12,627 nucleotides of DNA from NCBI GenBank assembly GCA_000375685.1, contig AQVQ01000034.1, positions 1-12,627 of the forward strand, read 5' to 3'. The position numbers and the translations under genes were made by a program. Below, one piece after another: positions 1 through 5,380 of the stretch. The DNA comes from a crenarchaeote SCGC AAA261-N23. GTDB lineage: Archaea; Thermoproteota; Thermoprotei; Gearchaeales; Gearchaeaceae. Positions within the stretch are counted from its first letter, which is position 1, and the number at the start of each line of letters is the position of its first letter. Under the pieces are notes generated by a model. That model was not told the origin of the DNA. It ran no database searches and saw nothing but the letters and a program-made list of their open reading frames with translations.

Positions 1-44
1 ACAAGAAAAGTAAGTCATCTAGTATCAAATTTCGATAAAGTTTA
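1..44 (+). repeat. Inverted repeat, left copy (cbf5 exon 2 sequence)
   Basis: Bases 1-44 are identical to the reverse complement of 3523-3566. The window edge truncates this copy, so 44 bases is a minimum length. Both copies code for the same piece of Cbf5 (TRKVSHLVSNFDKV). Past base 44 this copy continues into the rest of cbf5, while the other runs into pheS. The repeat therefore marks a rearrangement junction or an assembly branch point. Confidence 0.97.
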
Positions 45-702
45 TATATGCGAAATGCAATTACATGGCCAGGTTCCAGAGGAGGAAATCAGGAGAATTT
101 TTAATAAATTCATAGGAGATATATACCAGAAACCCCCTGTTCGAGCTGCAGTTAAGAAGGTTCCAAGGATAAGAAAAATTTATTCATTAGAAATATTAGA
201 CATAGAAGGTAGAAATATTTTATTCAAGGCGCACGTACAAGCAGGAACCTATATTAGAAAGCTATGTTTTGATATAGGGGAAATACTAGGCTGTGGCGCT
301 CATATGACTGAACTAAGAAGAATTAAAATAGGACCTTTCAGTGAGGATGATGAAAGAGTTGTTACTTTACATGAATTAATAGGAGCCTACATGTTATGGA
401 AGAATAATAACGATGAACAACATCTTAGAACTTTTACTTTGCCTATAGAAGATCTTTTAGATTTTCTACCTAAAATTTACGTAAAAGACACAGCGATTTA
501 CTCTATAATCCACGGTTCTTACATCGCAGCTCCTGCTGTAATAGCAGTAACTAGCGACCTTAAAGAGAATTCATTTGCAACGGTGAACACAGAAAAAAAC
601 GAATTGATAGCAATAGCAAAATCTAATATAGATGCATCCAAAATAAAGGAGATGAAAAGAGGGATCGTTGCCAAAGTAGATAGGGTAATAATGTCCTACT
701 GA
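1..702 (+). CDS. cbf5: Cbf5 H/ACA RNA-guided pseudouridine synthase, 3' part (partial)
   Basis: This is the C-terminal 233 residues of Cbf5 (TruB/dyskerin family), the catalytic subunit of H/ACA guide RNPs that isomerise uridine in rRNA. The frame is open from base 1; the first ATG at 55 is internal, lying in a strand that reads YICEMQLHG. The TruB core continues with a GTYIRKLCFDIG segment and GAHMTELRR, both characteristic of Cbf5. A PUA domain follows, roughly the last 80 residues. What is missing is the N-terminus with the catalytic HSGTLD motif, which lies on the opposite strand at 3522-3819. Joining the two across the shared 44 bases gives about 313 residues, near the family's usual size. 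The stop is 4 bases from the 3' end of an antisense tRNA-Ser. The family call is certain; whether the split exists in the cell is not. Confidence 0.93.
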   Translation, partial: TRKVSHLVSNFDKVYICEMQLHGQVPEEEIRRIFNKFIGDIYQKPPVRAAVKKVPRIRKIYSLEILDIEGRNILFKAHVQAGTYIRKLCFDIGEILGCGAHMTELRRIKIGPFSEDDERVVTLHELIGAYMLWKNNNDEQHLRTFTLPIEDLLDFLPKIYVKDTAIYSIIHGSYIAAPAVIAVTSDLKENSFATVNTEKNELIAIAKSNIDASKIKEMKRGIVAKVDRVIMSY

Positions 703-706
703 TTTT

Positions 707-791
707 CGCCGGGAGTGGGATTCGAACCCACGCGGGGAAAAACCCCACAGGCTTAGCAAGCCTGCGCCCTACCAGGCTAGGCCATCCCGGC
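707..791 (-). tRNA. tRNA-Ser (anticodon GCT)
   Basis: On the minus strand this folds as a class II tRNA of 85 bases. The acceptor stem pairs GCCGGGA (5') with TCCCGGC (3'), followed by discriminator G. The anticodon stem is CAGGC/GCCTG around the loop TTGCTAA, giving anticodon GCT at 755-757, which reads AGC and AGU serine codons. A long variable arm GGGG-TTTTT-CCCC follows, typical of tRNA-Ser. The T arm is GTGGG-TTCGAAT-CCCAC. No intron is seen and CCA is not encoded. The gene is antisense to cbf5 and rps13 and converges on the cbf5 stop with a 4-base gap. Confidence 0.97.
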
Positions 792-833
792 TTTTAATTA
801 TAAATAATAAAACTACCAAATATTGATTTATTC

Positions 834-850
834 AAAAAAAGGCTTTTAAG
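834..850 (+). promoter_or_regulatory. Probable BRE/TATA promoter of rps13
   Basis: A purine-rich A run leads into a TATA-like box, CTTTTAAG at 843-850. Its centre is about 28 bases before the rps13 ATG, the archaeal TATA-to-start distance, so the mRNA would be nearly leaderless. No Shine-Dalgarno-like sequence precedes the ATG, which agrees with this. The 83-base gap 792-874 also has to hold the upstream region of the divergent tRNA-Ser; I see only AT-rich sequence there and no convincing box for it. Confidence 0.55.
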
Positions 851-874
851 CAAGTTACCTTATTTCATTATATC

Positions 875-1324
875 ATGCAAAGTAGCTTTAAACATGTAGT
901 TAGGTTGGCAAATAGAGATCTTAGTGGATTTGATCAAGTCCATTACGCTTTACAAAAGATAAAGGGGATTGGTTTTAATACTGCGATAGCGATATGTAGA
1001 TTGACCAATATTGATCCTTATAGAAGACTTGGTTCATTATCAGATGAAGAGATAAAAAGCATTGAAAATTGTATTTTAAGCTTAAATGAGAAAGTTCCTT
1101 CTTGGTTTTTAAATAGACCAAAAGATCCTGAAACTGGTAAGCACCTTCATTTCATCGAATCTGATTTGATTTTAAAAGTAAGGGAAGATATAGAGAAAAT
1201 GAAAGCAATGAAGTCTTGGAAAGGAATTAGGCATGCTGCAGGATTGAAAGTTAGAGGCCAATCGACTAGAACAACAGGGAGAACAGGATTAACGGTGGGT
1301 GTAACTAAGAAAGCTGAACAATGA
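875..1324 (+). CDS. rps13: 30S ribosomal protein S13 (uS13)
   Basis: A 149-residue archaeal uS13, which binds the head of 16S rRNA and bridges to the large subunit. The N-terminal helix-two-turn-helix region shows IKGIGFNTAIAICRLTNID, the canonical S13 pattern. The basic C-terminal tail reads GIRHAAGLKVRGQSTRTTGR, the conserved RNA-contacting segment. The ATG at 875 lies just downstream of the predicted promoter and matches the family start. The stop overlaps the rps4 start as ATGA, so the two are translationally coupled. It opens the plus-strand unit S13-S4-S11-coaD-pheS. Confidence 0.98.
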   Translation: MQSSFKHVVRLANRDLSGFDQVHYALQKIKGIGFNTAIAICRLTNIDPYRRLGSLSDEEIKSIENCILSLNEKVPSWFLNRPKDPETGKHLHFIESDLILKVREDIEKMKAMKSWKGIRHAAGLKVRGQSTRTTGRTGLTVGVTKKAEQ

Positions 1325-1779
1325 GAAGGTTTAAGAAAACTTGGGAATCACCCAGACATCCGTGGAGGAAGGAAGTTTTAGCACAAGAAATAGTACTATT
1401 GGGCAAGTATGGATTAAGAAACAAAAGGGAATTATGGAAAGCTTATACTATCTTAAGAAGGATAAGAGCTAGAGCAAGAAAACTGCTAGCTTTGACTGGT
1501 CAAGAAAGGGAAGAGGAAGAAAAGAATCTAATGAATTTATTAAAGAGGTATGGTTTGATAATGGATGGCGGTAAAGTTGATGATATATTAGCTTTGACTG
1601 TTGAGGACATATTAAAGCGTAGATTACAGACAATTTTATACGAGAAAAAATTAGCACAATCTTTGTATCATGCGAGGCAAATTATAGCCCATAGGAAGGT
1701 AATCGTAGGCGATAGAATAATAGCAAGCCCAAGTTATTTGGTTAAAAAAGATGAAGAAGATAAAATAAGAATAAGATGA
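1321..1779 (+). CDS. rps4: 30S ribosomal protein S4 (uS4)
   Basis: A 152-residue archaeal uS4, a primary 16S rRNA binder that nucleates small-subunit body assembly. The N-terminus (KKTWESPRHPWRKE) is typical of archaeal S4. An S4 RNA-binding domain runs from about residue 100 to 145 (KLAQSLYHARQIIAHRKVIV). Length is slightly short for archaeal S4, with little beyond the S4 domain. It is joined to rps13 upstream and rps11 downstream by 4-base ATGA overlaps. Confidence 0.98.
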   Translation: MRRFKKTWESPRHPWRKEVLAQEIVLLGKYGLRNKRELWKAYTILRRIRARARKLLALTGQEREEEEKNLMNLLKRYGLIMDGGKVDDILALTVEDILKRRLQTILYEKKLAQSLYHARQIIAHRKVIVGDRIIASPSYLVKKDEEDKIRIR

Positions 1780-2171
1780 GCGAAAAGAAAGGACTTTGGG
1801 GGATAGCACATATATACTCATCACGAAATAACACACTAATTTATATAACGGATCTTTCAGGAGCGCACTTAATATCTTGGTCATCTGCTGGTAATGTGGT
1901 AAAAGCTGATAGAGAGAAGAAAACTCCCTATGCAGCTATGTTAGCCGCTTTTAAAGCAGCGCAGGCATGTATGGAGAAAAACATCGTAGGTGTTCATATA
2001 AAAGTAAGAGCCCCAGGTGGTCATCATCAAAAAACTCCTGGACCAGGAGCAAATGCAGCGATAAGGGCTCTGGCACGTGCAGGGTTGATGATAGGAAGGA
2101 TTGAAGATGTAACACCATTGCCCCATGATACAACAAGGAAGCCAGGTGGAAGAAGGGGAAGAAGAGTCTAA
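1776..2171 (+). CDS. rps11: 30S ribosomal protein S11 (uS11)
   Basis: A 131-residue uS11, part of the small-subunit platform near the E site. Family blocks are intact: WGIAHIYSSRNNTLIYITD at the N-terminus, KTPYAAMLAAFKAA in the middle, and the glycine-rich HHQKTPGPGANAAIRALAR loop. The C-terminus ends with the usual basic KPGGRRGRRV tail. It overlaps rps4 as ATGA. Its 3' end overlaps the coaD reading frame by 26 to 47 bases depending on the coaD start. In Sulfolobus rps11 is followed by the RNA polymerase gene rpoD; here coaD and pheS follow instead. Confidence 0.98.
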   Translation: MSEKKGLWGIAHIYSSRNNTLIYITDLSGAHLISWSSAGNVVKADREKKTPYAAMLAAFKAAQACMEKNIVGVHIKVRAPGGHHQKTPGPGANAAIRALARAGLMIGRIEDVTPLPHDTTRKPGGRRGRRV

Positions 2172-2661
2172 AACTGTAGTATTAGGAGGAACATTCACGC
2201 AACTTCACAAAGGTCATCGATTATTATTAAGAAAGGCATATTCGATTGCCTCAAATATTGAAATTGGTCTCGTAACCGATGAAGCCGTAAAAAGGAAATT
2301 ATTATCTGATATGATAGAAGATTTCGAAACAAGGAAAAAATCTGTGCTAAATTTTTTGAATAAAATTAAAAAGGATAAAATAAATGTCAAAATTGTTCCG
2401 ATAAATGATCCTTACGGTCCTTCAATTCATGAAAATCATTTGACAGATATAGTAGTAACTGAGGAAACATTACCTAGGGCTATTGAAATTAATATGATAA
2501 GAAAAAGAAACAATCTGGAACCTCTAAGAATTCATGTAGTTAAGATGGTTAAAGCTAAAGACGGTCGCTATATTAGAAGTTCAAGAGTAAGATGTGGTGA
2601 AATAGATCCCGATGGAAATATATTAGCCAACTTAGTTGAAATTAAATACAAAGATGAATAA
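2125..2661 (+). CDS. coaD: Phosphopantetheine adenylyltransferase, archaeal type
   Basis: A nucleotidyltransferase that makes dephospho-CoA from 4'-phosphopantetheine and ATP, the penultimate step of CoA synthesis, in the cytosol. The N-terminal signature GGTFTQLHKGH (residues 21-31) carries the HxGH ATP-binding motif. The C-terminal YIRSSRVR (149-156) matches the ISSSR-type motif of the superfamily. The start is uncertain: the ATG at 2125 lies 47 bases inside rps11, while a GTG at 2146 trims seven residues and has a weak GGAAG upstream. The conserved domain begins near residue 17, so either works. The stop overlaps the pheS start by 8 bases. Confidence 0.93.
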   Translation: MIQQGSQVEEGEEESKTVVLGGTFTQLHKGHRLLLRKAYSIASNIEIGLVTDEAVKRKLLSDMIEDFETRKKSVLNFLNKIKKDKINVKIVPINDPYGPSIHENHLTDIVVTEETLPRAIEINMIRKRNNLEPLRIHVVKMVKAKDGRYIRSSRVRCGEIDPDGNILANLVEIKYKDE

Positions 2662-3586
2662 AATTAAATTAAGTAAATCAGATTTTGAAATTTTATCATT
2701 AATAATAGATAAATTTTTTGAAATGGAGGAATTATCGAAATCGCTTAATATCCCATTGAGTAGTTTATTTTCAAAAATTGAGGTGTATAAACAAAAAGGA
2801 TGGATAGAGCTCAAAGAAGAAAATTTATTCAAAGTGAAACTTAATGAGGAGGGAAAGGATTACGCTAGAAACGGTCTTCCTGAAAGTAGGCTTGTGAAGA
2901 TACTTCAGCAAAAAGGAGAAATTAAAATTGAAAACCTGAAAGAATTTTTTGATGACAAAACTTTAAAGATCGCGTTGACTAACGCTTTCAGAAGGAAACT
3001 TTTGACATATAGCAATGGTATTCTTAAACTTTCTTCTAATTTAGATCTAAGTTTAGAAAATAAACTCAAAGAACTATATGAGAAAAATGAAATTGAAGTT
3101 AAAGAATTAACACAAGACATTAATGAACTTTTAAGAAGAAATTTGGTGGAATTAAAATCAGTTAAAAAAGTTTTTATCAAAGCTTCAGAAAGTTTTAAGG
3201 TTGAATTTATTGCAGGAAATATTCTTGTAGTAGAAGAAAAATCAAAATTAACGAGTGAGGACATAATTACAGGCAGATGGAAAGAATATATTCTTAAGCC
3301 CTATAATTTAGAGGCTTTACCGCCTAAGTTATATTTTGGCCGTTCACATATTTATATGAAATTCTTGGAAGAGGTTAAGAAAATACTGCTTGAAATGGGT
3401 TTTGAAGAAGCTGAGGGTCCTTATATATTGCCTGAATTTTGGAATTTCGATGTTCTCTTTGTCCCCCAAGATCATCCAGCTAGAGATATGCATGCAACAT
3501 TTAGGGTTGATTTGCCTCCTGTTAAACTTTATCGAAATTTGATACTAGATGACTTACTTTTCTTGTTTTACCAAGGAGAATTATAA
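2654..3586 (+). CDS. pheS: Phenylalanyl-tRNA synthetase alpha subunit, truncated (5' part)
   Basis: PheS with PheT charges tRNA-Phe. The N-terminal ~200 residues look like the winged-helix tRNA-binding modules of archaeal/eukaryotic PheS. The class II catalytic domain then begins, with a FEEAEGPYILPEFWNFDVL block and QDHPARDMHATF. Genuine PheS sequence stops at about residue 289 (DLPP). The last 21 residues (VKLYRNLILDDLL onward) are the antisense reading of cbf5 across the junction at 3522/3523. At 310 residues versus roughly 460-500 for the family, it lacks most of the catalytic core, including motifs 2 and 3, and cannot be active as drawn. I chose the ATG at 2654 over a TTG at 2636; it overlaps coaD by 8 bases. 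Confidence 0.92.
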   Translation: MNKIKLSKSDFEILSLIIDKFFEMEELSKSLNIPLSSLFSKIEVYKQKGWIELKEENLFKVKLNEEGKDYARNGLPESRLVKILQQKGEIKIENLKEFFDDKTLKIALTNAFRRKLLTYSNGILKLSSNLDLSLENKLKELYEKNEIEVKELTQDINELLRRNLVELKSVKKVFIKASESFKVEFIAGNILVVEEKSKLTSEDIITGRWKEYILKPYNLEALPPKLYFGRSHIYMKFLEEVKKILLEMGFEEAEGPYILPEFWNFDVLFVPQDHPARDMHATFRVDLPPVKLYRNLILDDLLFLFYQGEL

Positions 3587-3819
3587 GCAATCCAGACACA
3601 GCGGGATTTCTCCCAAATGCCTAGAGTCCCGCTGTGTGCTGTTGGAACGTTAATCATTCTTTTTATCCAAGCAGCAACTTCATGACTTGTAGGTCCTTTA
3701 GGCTTATCAAGAAGACAAAATGAGAGATTTAAATGTTCATTTAGATTTCTTTTATAATAAGGTTTTATGAAAAGCTTTATTTTATAATCCCGTTCTCTGT
3801 ATATGAGGGATCGATTCAT
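3522..3819 (-). CDS. cbf5: Cbf5 pseudouridine synthase, 5' part, intron-containing, broken by rearrangement
   Basis: This is the N-terminal half of the Cbf5 catalytic start: CLLDKPKGPTSHEVAAWIKR (residues 35-54), then AHSGTL (61-66). Read straight through, the frame goes to IWEKSRCVWIA and stops at 3570-3568, losing the catalytic Asp. Removing the 13-base intron 3608-3620 gives HSGTLDPAVSGLLIILLGK and then the same TRKVSHLV found at base 1, exactly as in other Cbf5 proteins. The frame then hits a TAA at 3524-3522, created where cbf5 meets pheS, so the spliced product is 94 residues. The ATG at 3819 overlaps the rpl14e stop as TAATG. This is the expected place of cbf5, at the end of the long ribosomal operon. 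Confidence 0.9.
3523..3566 (-). repeat. Inverted repeat, right copy (cbf5 exon 2 sequence)
   Basis: The reverse complement of this stretch equals bases 1-44. On its 3566 side it continues into the rest of cbf5 exon 2 and the intron. On its 3523 side the match ends abruptly and pheS sequence begins. The boundary 3522/3523 is thus the novel junction, with both genes disrupted at the same base. Confidence 0.97.
3596..3637 (-). other. Bulge-helix-bulge (BHB) splicing motif in cbf5
   Basis: Read as minus-strand RNA, an 11-bp outer helix pairs bases 3637-3627 (ACACAGCGGGA) with 3606-3596 (UCCCGCUGUGU). Next comes a 4-bp central helix CUCU (3626-3623) with GGAG (3613-3610). The 5' bulge is AGG (3622-3620) and the 3' bulge is AAA (3609-3607). 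A tiny CAUUUG loop closes the structure. Two 3-base bulges on opposite strands separated by 4 bp is the canonical substrate of the archaeal splicing endonuclease. Confidence 0.88.
3608..3620 (-). other. 13-base archaeal intron in cbf5
   Basis: Cutting each BHB bulge after its second base gives the intron GCATTTGGGAGAA. The exons join as CTAG|ATCCC, that is Leu-Asp-Pro. The intron is in phase 1 and splits the GAT codon of the catalytic aspartate (residue 67). The same boundary is reached independently from protein homology (HSGTLDP). Introns in crenarchaeal cbf5 genes are known. I infer splicing from structure and frame; no RNA evidence is available here. Confidence 0.88.
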
Positions 3820-4091
3820 TATTTAATTCCCTCTTTCATAAAATCCATTAATTGTGCTTCTTCTATAGCTTTTATGACCTCCTCGTCCGATGCGTTTTTG
3901 TTTATCTTTATTTGTTGAGGGAGAATTAAAAGATGGTCGATGTTGACCTTCCTTCTTCTCACACCAGTTATATTCTTGGGACCTGTAACTAGAACAAAAT
4001 TCTTATCTATTATGTTTACTATTACACATTTTCTTCCTGCATCTCTTCCCTTTAATTTAACTGCTAACTTTCCTATAGTTATTGGCGACAT
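3819..4091 (-). CDS. rpl14e: 50S ribosomal protein L14e (eL14)
   Basis: A 90-residue archaeal eL14 with a KOW-like SH3 fold that binds 23S rRNA. Diagnostic blocks are ITIGKLAVKLKGRDAGRKC at the start and VLVTGPKNITGVRRRKVNI in the middle, followed by a short helical tail. The ATG at 4091 matches the family start. The first 35 bases lie inside the 3' end of cmk, and the stop shares one base with the cbf5 ATG (TAATG). This close packing with cmk and cbf5 is the usual crenarchaeal arrangement. Confidence 0.96.
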   Translation of the reverse strand: MSPITIGKLAVKLKGRDAGRKCVIVNIIDKNFVLVTGPKNITGVRRRKVNIDHLLILPQQIKINKNASDEEVIKAIEEAQLMDFMKEGIK

Positions 4092-4632
4092 TACTAATTG
4101 AAAGATATGATTCTATAATACATATAAGTATTTTAAAAGTATTCTGAACATCAAATAATGAGGTATTAAGTAGAACATCAACGTCCTTCAATAATTCGAT
4201 ATCATAATTATAGATCTCCTTAAAACGCCTCCTATTACTTTCCTCCCTGAATAGAATATCCTTTTTTGCTTCCTCATATGATATGCTATCCCTTTTCATT
4301 ATTCTTTTAATTCTTTCTTCTAAAGGAGCGTGAAGAAAAATTTTTAAATCTGCTATATCCTTGAGCGTCCAACACGCTAAATGTCCTTCAACCACAACAT
4401 TTCCCTTTTTAGCTTCCTCTCTGGCAATGTTGTCCACTTCTAAGTCAAATTCATGATTTGATTCAGCAAGTTTATGAAAACTTGCCAAATTCAAACCATG
4501 TTTTTCAGCAATCTTTCTAAACAAGCTTCCTACGGATACTAATCTTAAGTTAAAATATTCTGCAATTAATTTTGCGTAAGTAGATTTACCAGAGCCCGGT
4601 AAGCCACTTATCGCTATAATAATCTTTTTCAA
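4057..4632 (-). CDS. cmk: Cytidylate (CMP) kinase, archaeal type
   Basis: A P-loop kinase that phosphorylates CMP/dCMP with ATP, in the cytosol. Walker A is GLPGSGKS at residues 10-17. The VVVEGHLACW strand (79-88) and the arginine-rich lid (about 105-145, with REESNRRRFKEIYNYD) match archaeal Cmk. The ATG overlaps the rpl34e stop as ATGA. The C-terminal dozen residues (SNVANNYRKVSS) are encoded within the start of rpl14e. This 35-base overlap is longer than others in the operon, and the tail may be non-conserved. The 191-residue length is normal for the family. Confidence 0.94.
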   Translation of the reverse strand: MKKIIIAISGLPGSGKSTYAKLIAEYFNLRLVSVGSLFRKIAEKHGLNLASFHKLAESNHEFDLEVDNIAREEAKKGNVVVEGHLACWTLKDIADLKIFLHAPLEERIKRIMKRDSISYEEAKKDILFREESNRRRFKEIYNYDIELLKDVDVLLNTSLFDVQNTFKILICIIESYLSISNVANNYRKVSS

Positions 4633-4889
4633 ATCTTTATTTCTGAAATAATTTTTGTTTCAATCAATTTTTGTAGGCAACTTGAACATATGTAACCTCC
4701 AAAAATCCTCTTAGGTCTTCTTGAAGATTTAGATAGTCGAACCTTTCCGTGATAGGTGCCATGAAGATATCCTTTACAAATTGCACACTTATCTTTATTC
4801 CTTTTCTTTTCAATCTTCCTTATTACATGCTTACCGCTAGGTGTTTTTACCAGCCTTATAGGCTTCCTTCTTAATGAGGGTTTTGGCAT
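4629..4889 (-). CDS. rpl34e: 50S ribosomal protein L34e (eL34)
   Basis: An 86-residue archaeal eL34, a zinc-ribbon protein of the large subunit. Four cysteines in two pairs, C35-x2-C38 and C68-x2-C71, form the expected zinc site. The basic N-terminus (SLRRKPIRLVKTPSGKHV) and GYLHGTYHGKVRLSKSSRRP core are characteristic. It lies 2 bases after the EMC3-like gene and overlaps the cmk start by 4 bases. Confidence 0.96.
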   Translation of the reverse strand: MPKPSLRRKPIRLVKTPSGKHVIRKIEKKRNKDKCAICKGYLHGTYHGKVRLSKSSRRPKRIFGGYICSSCLQKLIETKIISEIKI

Positions 4890-4891
4890 AA

Positions 4892-5380
4892 TTAATATTG
4901 AATAATTCCTATGGCCCTATTTATAAGTAAACTCATCATAAAGGAACAAATTACATACCAGATGTATGACTGAAGATAAAATGAACTACCTAAAAGAGGG
5001 AAATAAGCTACATTCATGTTATCAAATACCGATATAAGCCAAAAGTAAAAAAGTAAGAAGGGAGGAAATAAAATTATCGTATTAAGCATGCTAATTCTAA
5101 ATGTACTTGCTCTCATTTTGTCAATGTATGGTTTTTTCTTTTTCATTCTCTCTATTTTATTGTTATCTTTTTCTCTTAGAGCTTTCATGTATTCCCTATC
5201 AAATTCTCTAATCTCTCTCATTACTTGTTTATACCTTTCAATTCCAAACGATCTCGAAATTAAAATCCTACTTACCAAGGCTGATATGAGAGGAGCAGGT
5301 ATAGATAAAAGTAATATCAATAAGTTTGCAATTATAGGTTCACTTACATTTAAATCCAAGAAAAAAACATAGTTCATCAT
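4892..5380 (-). CDS. EMC3/DUF106-like membrane protein (Oxa1/YidC superfamily)
   Basis: A 162-residue membrane protein. Three hydrophobic segments are visible, near residues 15-37, 93-118 and 133-155. Between the first and second is a strongly charged, helical stretch (about 47-90, with REIREFDREYMKALREKDNNKIERMKK) likely to form a cytosolic coiled coil. This layout and the position directly after secY match the archaeal DUF106 family, distant relatives of Oxa1/YidC, EMC3 and TMCO1 that act in membrane protein insertion. The start overlaps the secY stop (ATGATGA); a second ATG at 5377 is possible. Function is inferred from fold and context. Confidence 0.85.
   Translation of the reverse strand: MMNYVFFLDLNVSEPIIANLLILLLSIPAPLISALVSRILISRSFGIERYKQVMREIREFDREYMKALREKDNNKIERMKKKKPYIDKMRASTFRISMLNTIILFPPFLLFYFWLISVFDNMNVAYFPLLGSSFYLQSYIWYVICSFMMSLLINRAIGIIQY

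Noticed and set aside
3596..3637. The hairpin as a rho-independent terminator or IS-end inverted repeat
   Set aside because: No T run follows, and the arms are coding parts of cbf5 (HSG and PAVS). The bulge geometry fits BHB splicing exactly.
3568..3819. A short 83-residue gene that has lost the catalytic Asp of Cbf5
   Set aside because: The apparent ending (IWEKSRCVWIA and on) is intron plus shifted exon. Removing the 13-base BHB intron restores the Asp and the Cbf5 frame.
5088..5372. A 94-residue hydrophobic plus-strand open frame
   Set aside because: It is antisense to the EMC3-like gene, and its hydrophobicity reflects the complementary AT-rich coding sequence.
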